Assembly (NCBI GenBank): GCA_014058105.1
Contig: JACGCM010000560.1
Span: forward strand, 1-64,000
DNA: 64,000 bases
Source of the DNA: Kingdonia uniflora
Lineage: Eukaryota; Streptophyta; Magnoliopsida; Ranunculales; Circaeasteraceae
Reading direction: 5' to 3'
How positions within the stretch are numbered: position 1 is the stretch's first letter; every line of letters starts with the position of its first letter. This document shows, piece by piece, positions 24,417-37,129 of the stretch. The notes under the pieces are model-generated. The model was not told where the DNA came from. It made no database searches and was given only the letters and a program-made list of their open reading frames with translations. The translations under genes and the position numbers were made by a program.

Positions 24417-25469
24417 GACCCTATGCTGCAGTTTATAAACGTTCTCCCCTTCGGCATTCTATTAATTAGCTCGCACCACAACCAAGTCTTTATCCCACCC
24501 TCGACCCGTCGAGCACAAATCAAATAGCCACATTTTATCTGCATGACATTAGATGTGGTACGTGTCCACCTTCTTGTTGCCCTTCCTCGAGTAGAACGAT
24601 ACAATATCGAACCACTCGATCAAGCCCCTCTTTTTACGTCTCAGTTCTACATTTATACCCTTGATAACCATCATCATTTCATAGAAGTTACCAATCATCT
24701 GGCATGGGAAAACTTCCCAAAAGTTCAATACCTCCTTCATTAGCCTTCGAAGGGGCAGTTGCATCCTAAGACGAATTTGGCCTTTAAATGCCATAAAACT
24801 CTCTCGAGGGATAGCCTTGAAGGTATACTCAGACCCTACTATAATTAATTCCACCCCTACCTTCGAAAATTCTAGCTTAGCCATAAATTGATCAAGTCTC
24901 ACTTTTTCTTGAGTCGAGACTAACCTCGTAGCTCCCCTTGAACCAGTCAAACTCTCACTACGATCACTCTGTTCCCCCTCCTCTCTTTCATCTTCAAAAG
25001 GCTCAATACCACCTTCGTATCCCCTTCTCTCTCCTCCCTCCATTTCCTCTCCATCCCTCTCCCCAGTCACTCAAGCCTTACGGCATCTACTACTCGATGC
25101 CCCACATTCGGGTACTACTATAGCTAGAGGGACATCTGTTGCAACATCAAATACCTTTACGTCACTGCTCTCATCCCTTGGGCCACGACCAGACACACTC
25201 GTCTCATTTAGCTTGATCACCTCATCTATCAGCCTTAGCTTCAAAGATTGACGGGTACGCATTATACCATACCGATGAAGAGGCACGCAATTAGATTGAT
25301 ATATTCGACTATTACGTTTTAATAACTTATTTTGATCTACCCTCTCCAACTCACCCAACCCAGAGTCAAATGTTCGATTGCAGCTCTGGTAACCACCTAA
25401 ATATCCCTAATTTCCTTTTGGGCCGAACTTCCAACCACTTGGATTACCCTCTCCCTCGGCCATGCCTTC

Positions 25470-26184
25470 TGTAGTAGCCTACTCGTAGCCTTCGAAAGTC
25501 AGTCAAAGCCCACTTCACAGCCTACTCAAATATATCAAAACCCACTTAATTTCTAAAATAGACTCCCCAGAGATCCCCCGAAGACGAAGCTTCGATATCA
25601 GAGAAAGTTTCGAGAATGGATTAACATACTACAACAGAAATTCTTTGACCTTACTAACATACGATCAAAGTAAGATAAGATAGACAGCCACCTCATCAGA
25701 TAAGACAGCGTATTGATTGGCCCGTACAGCTACAGTGACAGGTCCAACCACCGTACCGTTTAGAGATATCACCAATAAATGTTACAGTGACAGTACCAAC
25801 ATGACCGGTTCCCATAACTCGCTGGAATTTCCTGACAGTAATCATGTAATCCTGACCCATACTTGGTGACTCAGCTCCCTGTATCTCTATAATTAGAGGA
25901 GAGGGGAAACCAAGAGGGGGTTAGAAAAATCATCTCTAACCCCTTGTATTTTACCTTCGACCACCAAGACACTCTGTACTCAAACCCTGTTATTTACTCT
26001 CCAGTAATACAATCTGTCTTAAAAATCCTCATCAGAGGTTGTAGAGAGTCACATTCGGGCCTCTACGCAAGTATTTGTCTATAGTAAGATCTTACTTTAG
26101 GCCTATTGCTTGTATCCTTTGATTGAAAATTAATTCTACGTTGTGAGAACCCACTTCACCTCCAAATAAAGCTAGTTCCCTACA
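25470..26184 (+). repeat. 5' LTR of element D
   Basis: 715 bp, TGTAGTAGCC to CCCTACA. The TATA motif reads TATAATTA here and TATAAATA in the 3' LTR (38131). A GA-rich region follows. Confidence 0.93.
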
Positions 26185-26186
26185 AT

Positions 26187-26201
26187 TGGCGTCGTTTGTG
26201 C
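26187..26201 (+). other. Primer binding site of element D
   Basis: TGGCGTCGTTTGTGC, two bases after the LTR, one base different from C. Confidence 0.75.
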
Positions 26202-26273
26202 TTCCCACACCACCAATCTCCCTTCCTTTTTTCACCCCTCTTTTCGTTCTCTACATCAACTGATTATCTTCAA

Positions 26274-27980
26274 TGGCACCCACACGCCGTTTTAACTCAA
26301 CCCAGGCAGGCAACTCTATTGAGGATGTAGCTGCCCAAATAGCCTTATTATCTCAACAAGTCGCTCAAGTAGAGGAGCGCCACCAGAACCAACTAAACCA
26401 GGAGCATGAAAGCCACTGCTTGGCACTAGAAATTGAGTGAAATCGCCACTTAGATGATGAAAACAAACAGAGATTACAACCCTTGGAACCTGCTCGCCCA
26501 TCCCAGGTACCAGACCCATCGCGCGTCTCTGCTCTCTCCCGCCTAGGGCCTTCACCAAACCTCGAGATACCCCCCGTTCACACCGGTGCCGAAGGCTTTC
26601 CTCGTATTATTCCCCCAACCGGCTCTATTCACCACGGGATTTACCCCATATAAGATTCTTCTTACTCAACCCTCCACTCCTCCAGACACCTCAGACGCCG
26701 TCCTGCACGGGAACGGCTCGGCGAACGCAGTACTAATTTTATGTCACACACTCAACCTCACAACCTTTGAATTCACCAATCTCCCCCACATCCTGCATAT
26801 GTTACACAATAATACTTCGATCACAAAATACAACCCGTCATTCGTGTTAGCCCGAGCCCAGCCACAAACTCCTGGAGCTGCCTCAATAACTCGATTTGCC
26901 CCAAAATTTTGGCTATCGAAATACCCTCCAACTTTCGTGCCCCTAAACTCAGCAAATACTGTAACACAGATCCCAAATCCCACATCCTCGAAATCCAAAA
27001 CTCCCTGAGCTTCTACTCTATGGCTGACTACCTATTATGTCACCTTTTTCCAACGAGCCTTACCGATAACTCCCTTTGATGGTACCACAATCTCCCAAAT
27101 GGCTCGATTCGTAACTTTGAGCAACTTTCAATTCTTTTCATCACCCAGTTTTCCTTTAGCAAAGACAGAGAGGTCAGAGTGGACGCTCTTTTAAATTTCA
27201 GAAAAGCCGGCAGTGAGACCCTCGAAGCCTTCACAAGAAGATTCTGCAACGAATCTCGGAAAATAGAAAATCTCGACTGCTCGAATGCTATTTTGGAATA
27301 TTTGAATGCCCTGCCTGACCACAACCGAGTAAAAGAGCACCTAGTTCTCCACAAACCAAACACACTCGAAGAGATGCTCTCGAAGGTTAACGGCTATATC
27401 GATCTCGAGCGCCTTCAAGAGTCCCGCAAACAGAGCCAGCCTTCGCAAACAGCAAACTTCAATAAACCTCGGCAACACCCTCACTCTGCTCCCACACCCC
27501 TGATTGCTCCTGTCTCGCAGGAGGCTGAGAGCCGCAAACACCCCAACATTGATAATAGCACCGAAGCTCGCAAGAAGTGACCAAGGCCTTTTTTGCCTAC
27601 ACTCACTGCCCCCCTCAGCACCCTTCTACTGCACATACAAGCAGACCCCATTTGGCGCATCCCTTTCCCCATCGAAGTCAAACCAGACGAATCTTTCTGC
27701 ACCAACCATAAGTGCAACTGCCACCATACCAATAAATGCTTTGCCCTTCAGCGCTCTCTCGAACTTATCTTTGGAGCAGGACGTTTGTACCAGTATATTG
27801 CTGATCTTCCAAGCTACCTCGATGAGTCCTACCTCAAATTTCTATCCACCCCTACTACTGACCCAGCCGTGGTGCACATTTATAGAGTCAAGTTTATTGA
27901 AGTGAACAACATAGACAGTGGACATTCCAAGAGCAAACGAAAGTGCATCAAAGAATGTTACAAGCTCACCTATCAGGAGA
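26274..27980 (+). pseudogene. gag: Element D gag
   Basis: It starts MAPTRRFNSTQAGNS. A charged helix-like segment follows (AQIALLSQQVAQVEERHQNQ). The core runs about 26990-27400, with LLCHLFPTSLTDNSL, WYHNLPNGSI and a readable block at 27179-27580 that includes SETLEAFTRRFCNE and NGYIDLERLQES. The degenerate zinc knuckle FCTNHKCNCHHTNKCFALQ lies near 27695-27750, in frame with the protease part. Four or more stops interrupt it. It would package element RNA. Confidence 0.8.
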
Positions 27981-28500
27981 AATTTCCTACCCTTATGCCA
28001 GAGTCAAGCTGTCACCCTCGAATCGAAGGTATTTCTTTCATCGACTGTGACACTTCACACGTTCGTTTCCCCCATTCCGATCCGTTAGTCATCATGATTA
28101 AGATCAAAAACCTCGTTCTCCATTCAATGCTCGTAGATACTAGAAGCGCTGCCGATGTCCTCTTTATCCAAAAATCCAAACCATGAAGAAAATAGACCTC
28201 ATAACCGCTGCCAACATCGAACTAAAAGGTTTCAATGGATCAACAAAAGTCGTTGTTGGCTGTATCAGCCTGCCCGTCACTACAGGCCCCATTACCCTTC
28301 AAACCAACTTTATCGTCATCGGCAAGAAGTCTGAATACCTCGGGATACTCGAACGAGATTGGCTTCATGCCATGGGAGCTATACCTTCGACCTATTATCA
28401 GACCCTTCGATTCAGCAATCACGAGGGTACTTGGAATTTGAAAGGCTCTCAACGTCTTGCCCACTCATGTGAACGCCCATAGATCAACCAAACTCGAAAA
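27981..28500 (+). pseudogene. pr: Element D protease
   Basis: Retropepsin-like region with IEGISFIDCDTSHVRFPHSDP followed by MLVDTRSAADVLF. The active-site DTG reads Asp-Thr-Arg (28136-28144), which would abolish catalysis. The ELKGFNGSTKVVVG and LPVTTGPITLQT blocks follow in a well-kept frame at 28183-28482, after a stop at 28183. In an active element it would process Gag-Pol. Confidence 0.82.
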
Positions 28501-28542
28501 CTTGTCAGCCGTTCATAGCAATCACAACATCTCTCTATCCCT

Positions 28543-29530
28543 TTGACTTTGAAAGATACTACCCCATCCATCAAACCTACTATTTATATCAAACTCGACG
28601 GTCCTGGCCGGGGTACATTTATCGGAACCTTCCTCAATGAGTCAGAGCACCTCGAACTTTCTGAGTTCCTTCGAACAAATAAAGACATCTTCGTTAGGAC
28701 ATTTCAAGAGATGCCTAGTGTCGACCCCAACCTGGCCTGTCATCGCCTCGATATCATCCCCCATTCCCTTAGCAATAAAATAAAAGAAGCGTACCCTGGC
28801 ACCACGACTTCGAGAAGCTGTGAACCTTAAAATTGACAAGCTCATAGCCCCAGGCTTTATCAGAGAAGTGAAGTACGCAGACTGGATATCAAGCATTGTA
28901 GCTGTTCCTAAGAAGAATGGCAAGATTCGAATCTGCGTCGACTAAACAGACCTCAACAAGCATACACTGAAGGACAGTTTCCCTCTCCCAACTATCTCAG
29001 TACTCCTCGATGCCACTACTGGACACGAGTGCCTATTCATGACGGGTGCGGCTTCAGGTTACAATTAGGTACCCCTCCTCCCTGAAGATCAACTTAAAAA
29101 TTCATTTATAACTGAACAGGGCCTTTACTGTTTCAACGTTATGCCCGTCGGCCTAAAAAATACTGGTGCCACTTACCAACGCCTTGTCATAACCATGTTC
29201 AAACCTTTGCTTAGAAAATCTCTCAAAGTCTATATCTACGATATGTTATGCAAGAGCCTTTAGAAAAACACCCATATCCAAGATCTCTCAGAAATCTTCT
29301 CGATACTTCGCAAGTATAATATGAAACTCAACCCACACAAGTGCCAATTTGGCGTGTCATCCAGAAAAATTTTGGGTCACCTTATCAATAAACGCGGGAT
29401 AGAGATTGACCCCACCCATATTTGAGCCCTCATAGACATGCCTTCACCCCAAACCAAGAAAGACGTCCAAAAAGCGGCGGGCAGGATAGCAGCCCTCAAT
29501 CGTTTCATTTCTAAATCCTCAAATTGATGT
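28543..29530 (+). pseudogene. rt: Element D reverse transcriptase
   Basis: The linker (GPGRGTFIGTFLNESEHLELSEFL-like) leads into RT. The DWISSIVAVPKKNGKIRICVD palm motif is followed by a stop. The first catalytic position reads MTGAASGYN, so the Asp of MDAASGYN is lost. The YIDDM motif reads YIYDM (29231-29245). Both catalytic sites are therefore damaged. The connection region ends with ISKSSN. Stops occur at about 28830, 28945, 29070 and 29263. Confidence 0.85.
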
Positions 29531-30400
29531 GCCTGGCTCATTTCCCTCTTACACGATCAAGGTGCCCACAAAGCAAAAAAGAAAAACAATCCCGAGATCG
29601 ACTGGACCCTGAGTGCGGACAAGCCTTCCTTGAACTCAAAACTTATCTTGGCTGTCCACCGATCATCAGCACACCTATCGAAGGCGAAACACTCGCTTTA
29701 TACCTTGCTGCCACAGAAACCTCTCTCAGTTTAGTACTCATTCGACTTTATTCCGACATCAAAAAACCTGTATATTTAATCAGCCAAACCCTAACCCCCG
29801 CAGAAACTCAATATTCAAAACTCGAGCGTTTACTCCTCACACTTGTCTATTCAGCCCGTAAGCTCAAACTATATTTTCAGGCTCATTCCATCCGTGTTAT
29901 TACCAGTTATTCCCTTCGAAAGATACTTAGCAAAAAAGAAAAATCCAGACGAATGCGACAGTGGTCCGTATACCTTGGCGAGCACGAGATTACCTTCGAG
30001 AATAGTAGCAGACTTTCTAGCTGGCTTCCCAGTCGAAGATGTCAATTGGAAAGAACACGAAGATGATTTATCATAAGACCAACCCAAAATAGTAGATCCC
30101 TGGGACCCTCTCACTGGCTGGCATTTATTCACAGATGAATCAGTAGGACCTAATTGCTCAGGAATTGGTATTGTCTTGGTAACACCCACTAATGACCGCA
30201 TAGAGAAAGCTATCAAAATTTCCTTCGAATGTTCCAATAACGAAGCAGAGAATGAAGCCTTGATCTATGGCCTCGACCTCACACTCGACCTTGGCATTCC
30301 CAAACTTGTAGTCTTTATAGACTCCCAACTTGTTCAGAGACATTACACAGGAGAAAACCAAGCTAACGGTCGCATGGCTGACTACGCTCTTTTTGTGTGA
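29531..30400 (+). pseudogene. rnh: Element D RNase H and second RNase H
   Basis: The first RNase H (29600-30000) sits in a long open frame: KPVYLISQTLTPAETQYSKLE, LVYSARKLKLYFQAHSIRV and RQWSVYLGEHEITFE. A frame change near 30000 leads to ADFLAGFPVEDVNWKEHEDD. The second RNase H (30110-30400) has WHLFTDESVGP (TDGS changed to TDES), NNEAENEALIYGLDL and a later Asp in VFIDSQL. This pair of domains identifies the Tat lineage. Confidence 0.85.
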
Positions 30401-30619
30401 GAGCGCATGAACCGGTTCCCCGAAAAATCCACAATCACCCATTACCCTCGAGGAGAGAATAGACATGCAGATGCCCTCGCCTACATAGCTGCTATGCTCG
30501 GACAATCAGAATCTCGGACCCTCCATATTGAAGTACTCGAACGCCCAAGTATCGACCAGATGGAAATCAATACCATCAATACTGGGGGCGAGAGTCACGA
30601 TCCAGATGATTGGTGAACA

Positions 30620-31876
30620 CCATTTCTTCATTACCTCAACAATGCCACCCTACTAGATGATCCCAAAGCCAAACGGTCCTTGCTGGAAAACTGTCGTAGA
30701 TACACTATCCACAAAAACAAACTACATCGAAAATCCCCAAATAACGTCCTCCTTCGATGCATATCCCAAGCCGAAGCCTCTCAAATCTTAGTCGAACTTC
30801 ATAAAGGAACCTGCGGTGCTCATACTGTTGGTCATTCTATGGCCCTTCGAGCTGTTACCCAAGGATTATTTAGGCCCGATATAAAAAAATAAGCTTCAGA
30901 CTACACAAAACACTGTGACAAATACCAGCCTCACGCTCATGACATCCATTTCCCCTCTTAAGACCTCCACTTCAGTCAAGTTTCCTGGCCATTCAAACGA
31001 TGGGCCATTAATCTCATTAGTCCCTTCCTAAAAGCCTCGGGTAGTAGAAAAAACATCCTCGTCGCAATCGATTTCTTCACAAAATGGGTCGAAGCGGTAC
31101 CTCTATGTCGAACTAGAGAAGAGAAAGTTGACAAATTTTTATGGGAAAACATCATCACTCGCTTTGGCTGTCCCCATATGATTCGATGCGACAATGGTCC
31201 CCAATTCATTGGCAGCAAAGTCAGAAACTTCCTCAAAAAACACAACATCATCCTCTCACCCTCCACACCTTACTATCCCCAGGGCAACGGTCAAGTCAAA
31301 GCAATTAACAAAACCATCGTCCATGGCCTTAAGAAATGAGTCGATGCAAAGAAAGGACAATGGGTTCAGGATTTATAGCATGTCATCTGGGTCTATCGCA
31401 CAACCCCAAGGAAATCTATAGGATGCACCCCCTTCCTCCTAACATGTAGAGCCAAAGCTGTATTACCAACCCAATTTAAAGTACTCACTCGAGACCCTAA
31501 CCTCCCAGATGAAGATAATGAGTTCAAACTTGCATGCAACATGTTATGGATCTGTGAAACTAGAGATCGAGCCATCGCCATCCTTGACCGGTACCACACA
31601 TCACTTTAGAAATCCTACAACAAAAGAGTTCGACCACGGAGTTTCAACATTAGAGATCTAGTACTTCGACGTGTCAATCAATCTTCGAAACCTTAAAATG
31701 CCTACAAGTTAGCCGAATCTTGGGAAGGACCATATGTAGTCTACGATAGAACAGATAAGAATTCTTATTACTTAATGACGGAAGACGAAGAGCCTCTACC
31801 AAACCCCTGAAATACAATGTAGCTGGTCTTCTATAACTGGCCATATCTCCAACCATGTACAACTGATGTAATCTAG
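30620..31876 (+). pseudogene. int: Element D integrase
   Basis: The zinc-binding part has LHKGTCGAHTVGHSMALR, then CDKYQPHAHD with one Cys of the pair lost. In the DDE core the first Asp reads Asn (WAINLIS), the second is intact (DNGPQF, about 31190-31207) and the Glu reads Lys (GNGQVKAINKTI). All three losses fit G to A changes. The C-terminal domain (SFNIRDLVLRRVNQSSKP) ends at the stop at 31874-31876. It was once a strand-transfer enzyme and is inactive now. Confidence 0.85.
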
Positions 31877-31927
31877 AACATTCAATAAACAAGTTTTTCA
31901 ACCCTTACTTTGTCTCCTGTTTAATTT

Positions 31928-32500
31928 TGAATTTCTTGATTTAACTCAGGTATCATGTCAACCTTCGACCCAACTGATACTTGAGGGTAATCTCAAGACT
32001 TTTCAAGCTCCCAACTTTGAACAAACTCGAGGGGCAAGAATGGTCGAAAGACTGGACCCTCGGGGATATATTGGGGGAGATCAGATATTGCTTCGCTGTG
32101 GGCAAGGCCTTCGAAGTCCAGTCATTTTCTTGGTTTACCCCGAGTATCATGTCCACCCTCGCCCCCTTGATACTTGGGGGCGACCTTGAATTGCTCAAGT
32201 CTCCAAATTCGAGCAAACTTGAGGGGCAAGGATGGTCGAAAGATCGGATCCTCAAGGATGCATTGGGGGCTATCAGATATACTTCATCCAGGCTTAGAAA
32301 CTGTCGAAGTTTAGTTCTTTTTTTGGTTTACCCTGGGTGTCATGTCCACCCTCGCCTCGACTGATACTTGGGGGCGACCTTGAATTGCTCAAGCTTCCTC
32401 TATGTATCAGGTCCCCTCGGCCCGACTGATACTCGGAGGCGACCCAGAAAATTTTCAAAATTTCAACATCGTTGTGGCTTCGGCCTTCGATGTCCAACAA
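31928..32500 (+). repeat. Tandem repeat block of element D, about 195-bp units
   Basis: About three units, each with a TATCATGTC word, a GATACTTGGGGGCGACC-like word and a GCAAACTTGAGGGGCAAG-like word, starting near 31930, 32128 and 32320. It is homologous to the block of C at 22140-22855. The rest up to 33009 is AT-rich with nothing recognised. Confidence 0.87.
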
Positions 32501-33545
32501 AATATTAAGAGTTCAATCTATATATCTTTAACACTGCTCAGGTTTTGATCACACTACAGTCATTCATAAAGATCAAATTTCTACTCAAACAGATCCAATT
32601 TCTACAAAAACCGTATACAAAATATTTTCTAAAATTCTATCAAATGAAGAACACATTCAACATATTATCCATCAGAGGAACAGTTGCAGTATAATTCAAA
32701 GACCAATCATTAAGAGTTCAAAACAAGCAAAATCAACAGAATGTGCATTCAAATTCTAATAATTCATGGTCAGAACGCGATTACACAATCCATCAGCAAA
32801 TCAGATATCAAATTAGAAGTTCATAATCAGTATGTTCAGAAAATACGTATCAATATGTTCAGCATTAACTTCAAAAGTTTAACAAATAACAAAAACACAA
32901 ACAACCTACCGTGTTCAGAGACCAACAGAAAATAACAGCATCTTTCAAAATATTACAACTCAACATTATAATTAGCAGAAGAAGACATGAAACCCTAATC
33001 CTAAATACCTCATATCGGCGCGTTTACTCCTTCTTGCTCCAAGACCGAACCATCAACAGTTCTACCAACGGGCGCTCCAGCAAGACAAGTATCAGCACCA
33101 CCCCCAGTACTTCCAACTGTTTCTTCAAAAATGTTCGCCTCCCCTCCCTTCATCTGCAAATCATCACCTTCAACAAGCTCTGGAGACATAGGATAAGATT
33201 CTAATATCTCGGGGTCATACCCCTTATCATCTATAAAGCTTTTCAACTTAGGGTTCACCTTGCATTCGCCATCATACTGCCGTTGGAAATTCACCTTCTA
33301 CTCTGCTTTCTCTCTCTCACACGCCACAAGCTTTGCAGACCTCTCTCGCTCCAGCCTCGACCACTACAGCTCAAGCCTCTCGTCATAAGAGTCGGTAAAC
33401 ACCCCCAGATCTTGCTTCAACTTCCTGACTTCAGACACCAGTGATGCCTCATTCCCATGAGAAAGATTCAGATTGTCCTTTGCTTGTTTCAATTTCTCCT
33501 TACTGACTTCATTGCCTTGCTGCTAGTTTGCACCCAAACATCCGT

Positions 33546-33638
33546 CTGCTAAAATATTCAAGAAATCAGTGCAACTCGAAACTCAAAGAATTTTCAAGAA
33601 ATCTCAAAGTACCACAACAGAAAGCCACATATAGTTAC
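33546..33638 (-). other. Intron 2 of element D antisense gene
   Basis: 93 bp, CAG/GTAAC donor and ATTTTAGCAG acceptor. Confidence 0.7.
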
Positions 33639-34211
33639 CTGAAACATGTGTTTCTCTATTTCCTTCGAAGCCTTATCTGGATCATCTTCCTAGAGCTCGA
33701 CCATCGAAGTCTGCTTTTCCACAGCCTGCTCCTGTCATTCAACCTTCGTCATCTCTTCATCTTCCTCCAGTGTATCATCCTCCCCCAACACCTACGCCTC
33801 TTGCATTGGCCAGCCTTCGATTCCTGTACCTTCGAGGCTCGGGTGCTAACCGGCCCTTCCCCTTCTCAGTTTGAGTTGCCACCTGCCTCAGCCTCAACTT
33901 TGGCGCATCTCCTACCACTTCGGGTACTAGCGCTGCTTGCTTCGATCCCCTACGCGATCTCGGCACAAACTGGTAGTTCCTTGGAAACTCTTCCCCTCTC
34001 ATCTCTTTTCGCCCCTTTAAAACACCTTCACCTCTTTTTCTCTTTGGCAGCTTCGACGTAGCGAGTACGTCTCGAAGAATGGAATCTGCCTTCTTCCTCC
34101 TTTGCCTTTTAATTTTGAGACAGTAAAACACATAATTTACCCAATCTTCACTAACTTCGAGCAGATTATCAATATAAATTACCGGATTATCCCAAGATGA
34201 ACTCTTCGGAC

Positions 34212-34288
34212 CTGCAGATTAAAACAAGAACATAGTTATCACTTATTTCAGATACACATCAGCAACAACCCTTCGACAGTAAACTTAC
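34212..34288 (-). other. Intron 1 of element D antisense gene
   Basis: 77 bp, GTAAGT donor and TTTTAATCTGCAG acceptor, directly after the HRVYNKSK codons. Confidence 0.75.
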
Positions 34289-36363
34289 TTTTGTTATATA
34301 CCCTATGATATAATTTATACGGGTTATCCTTGTCTACATACTCATAGTTACCCCTTACTATCAGTAAATCTTTATTCCACCCCCGGCTTGTCGAGCATAG
34401 ATTAAAGAACCAAGGCTTCTCTGGGTGACATTGGATGTGATAGGTCCCTGGGTTCTGACTAGCCTTCCTCAAGTAAAAGGTAATAATGTCAAACCACTTA
34501 ATCAAACTTTAACCCTCACTAGCCAGTTTTACATTCATCCCCTCTACAACCCTCATCATTTCATAAAAATTACCATTCATTTGCACCAGAGCCACCCCTC
34601 AGAAATTTAACACTTCTTTCACCAGTTTTCGGAGAGGAAGCTCCAGTCCCAATCAAATTTAGCCTCTATAAGCCAAAATCCCTTCCCCAGGGTCTGACAT
34701 GAAGGTCAACCCAGCCCCCGCAACACTCAGATGCACCCCCAACTTTGAGAGTTCTAATTTGGCGGCAAACCGATCTAATCTCATCCTATCTTTAGCTGAA
34801 ACAGCACCTTCGACCCTATCCGACTCAGTTGAATCCTCACTATCTTCACTCTGCACCTTATCTCTTGAAGGCCCTACACTACCCCCTTCCCCCATACTGT
34901 TTCCTCTTCATCACTATCGTCGGTCACTATTGTCCTTCGACGTCTCGAAGCGGGAACCTCCTCAGTTGGTAGAACCATAGACAATAAAGCCTCGGTTACG
35001 ACATCTAACACTTCTACATCACTACTCTCATCCATTGAGGCCCGACCAGAAATACTAGCTTTGAATTCTTCGACCTCCTCATCTATCAGTCTCCCTCTCG
35101 AAGCTTGACGGTTATACATTTTAGCCTACAGAAAAAGAGGCACGCAATTGGGTCGATAAACTCGACAATTCCGCGTTCATACACCCTATCCCGTCCATCC
35201 CCTCCAGATATTCATCATAACCTCAATCTCAAACCCAATACCACCTCCAAAACTCCCCAAACCCCAGAATGGATCAAAACCCAGATCCCTCAGGTCTCTT
35301 TACCCTAAAAAATAACCTCTAAACACTAAACACAGACTGCCTTACCTACATTCTCAAAAAAAACAAAAACAAAGTACAAGCAGCAGAGATCAAGTGACTT
35401 ACCAGTGGTTAGCAGCACTACCCTCGAATCAACAAGACCAAACCAGCAAGTGCAGCAACAACTCCCAAGTTCGAAATGGCGTACGTTCCCTTCTCTCCAC
35501 TCTTTGATTCTCACAGTAAAACGGTACAGTAATTAATCTTCTCCCCCATATATTTCTTTTGAGAAACCAAAAACCGCCTCAATTTTCTAACCACTATCAT
35601 TACCATGACCCCACTACCCGACTTTTCAGCTACAATGTGTTATGACCAATTTACCCCTCGTACCTCTCACGTGTGAGCAGCACCCTCACTTTTAACTGCC
35701 TGCAAAAGCCAAAGCTTCTCGAACCTTCTTTTCCCCCACTCGAAGCTAAATAACCAAGTCCTAACAGTCACATCATAACCTTTTCTGTCATACAAGAAAA
35801 ACATCATCATTACTTTTTACGCACTTCCTCAGGCGCCCGTTCCAGTCTGATAGACCAGCCGTCTGGGCTGTCAGAATGGCTTGCCAAAATCCAGTATAGC
35901 CGTCGACACAATCCCCGAACTAGAGTAATTGATCATTTTACGTCTCGAACAATACGCAGCAGACAACCTCAAATAAACTTATCTAATATATCGACCTTCG
36001 ACATCCAACACATTCTTTAACTCTAAAGTTTCGACCCTTCGACCGAATACAGTCATAAACTTCGACCATTCCAAAATCTCATGGTTTCAGATAAAGTTTT
36101 TAGCTTCGACACAGTTTACCTTTCACTTCGACAAATTCATTTTTATCTTCGAACAACACAAATAATACATTTCAAAAACTGTATTATCTATTCAGCACCT
36201 CAAATTACAATTCAAATTATATTACTATTCCCCACATTTCGACAAAGCAAGTTATCAACAAAAACCTTTTTAATTCAGCAACTCAGACAACATTACAGGC
36301 TTCATACAAAAGAGAAACCAACAACAATCAAGCATATAAAAGAGAACCCTATTTTTTGTTGGG

Positions 36364-36732
36364 TTATTTCTCTTCAATAATGGCTGTTGTATCTTCATCC
36401 TCCTGGATTACTATATCCTCTGCAAAGCCTTTGAGAAGAGACAGCCGATGGCTGGGTAACGGCCCCATCATCTTCACTACTACCCACCAGTACGCGAAGG
36501 GCATGTCATAGAGTGGTTCCTTAGGTTCCACTTCAAAATGGTCTGACATTTCAGCATCAATATCCTCCTCTATTCCGAACCTCCGTTGAAGACCTAACAA
36601 GGCTTTCTGGATCCTCCTGGCCCTTACCGCCGCTTGATCTCCTTGAACTAGTACGTTTTTAGCCATGTTGATCCGCAAATAAAGCAGTAGATGAAGAGAA
36701 AGTTGAAGGATAGATGATAAAATTCCCTCCAA
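36364..36732 (-). CDS. Short antisense ORF 1 of element D
   Basis: A 122-codon open frame. After a hydrophobic start, an inner Met (AKNVLVQGDQ) may be the real beginning. The core has LQRRFGIEED and FEVEPKEPLYDMPFAYWW, then HRLSLLKGFAED. This pattern recurs in the neighbouring frame at 37271-37531 and in C at 39376-39770, so it is a small family specific to these elements. It stands upstream of the large antisense gene on the same strand. Its function is unknown. Confidence 0.55.
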   Translation of the reverse strand: MEGILSSILQLSLHLLLYLRINMAKNVLVQGDQAAVRARRIQKALLGLQRRFGIEEDIDAEMSDHFEVEPKEPLYDMPFAYWWVVVKMMGPLPSHRLSLLKGFAEDIVIQEDEDTTAIIEEK

Positions 36733-37129
36733 CCTATCCCCTTTTATACCTACAAACCCACCACAACTTTCTCTCTTCCCTAACCAAATTAATGGTAACC
36801 TTCAATTCCCAACCTCGAAAAGTCAGCAAACAAACTTTCCAACTTCCCAGATATAACTGATTCATCGATACCTGCATTCAAACCTCATTCCTGAGGACTC
36901 CTAGTCGAGCATATCATTATACCTCGCGCCTATAGGAGTAATCGTCTACATTCGTCTACATTATCTATCAGACACAGCAATACATGTATGCAAAAAATAT
37001 TTTGTCCATTCCAGACACCCGATCAAACAAACAAATTATATTTCTACTACCACTCCCAAAACAAATAAAAGCCCTACATAGCAAAACAAAAACCTACAAA
37101 AATACAAAACATTCACCACATCAACCTGA

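Larger units (their letters stand above)
23094..25463 (-). pseudogene. Element C antisense gene (aORF1), three exons
   Basis: The start is an ATG at 25463. Element D sits 6 bp upstream of it. Exon 1 (25463-24417) has an early stop, an acidic linker (DESSDVKV) and a long open core. That core contains MQLPLRRLMKEVLNFW, WFDIVSFYSRKGNKK and DLCSTGRGWDKDL, and ends in HRVYNPSK before the GTAAGT donor. Exon 2 (24329-23782) is basic, with a KRKRRKRI cluster that could be a nuclear signal. Exon 3 (23694-23094) ends VATPV and a stop, closely matching D. Introns are 24330-24416 and 23695-23781. It belongs with the antisense ORFs of A, B and D. Its function is unknown. Confidence 0.75.
33010..35190 (-). 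pseudogene. Element D antisense gene (aORF1), three exons
   Basis: Exon 1 (about 35190-34289) has an RLIDEEVEEF and MDESSDVEV acidic linker, then the conserved core WFDIITFYLRKASQN and NLCSTSRGWNKDLLIVRGN, and ends HRVYNKSK at a GTAAGT donor. Exon 2 (34211-33639) has a basic LKIKRQRRKKADS cluster near its start. Exon 3 (33545-33010) has NFQRQYDGECKVNPKLKSF and GYDPEILESYP and ends NAPI plus a stop, matching C. Introns are 34212-34288 and 33546-33638. The true N-terminus is degraded and uncertain. No function is assigned; a nuclear role is only a guess from the basic cluster. Confidence 0.75.

Noticed and set aside
33010..35190. Envelope-like gene of the retroelement
   Set aside because: It is on the antisense strand, spliced, rich in charged residues, and shows no signal peptide or membrane anchor.
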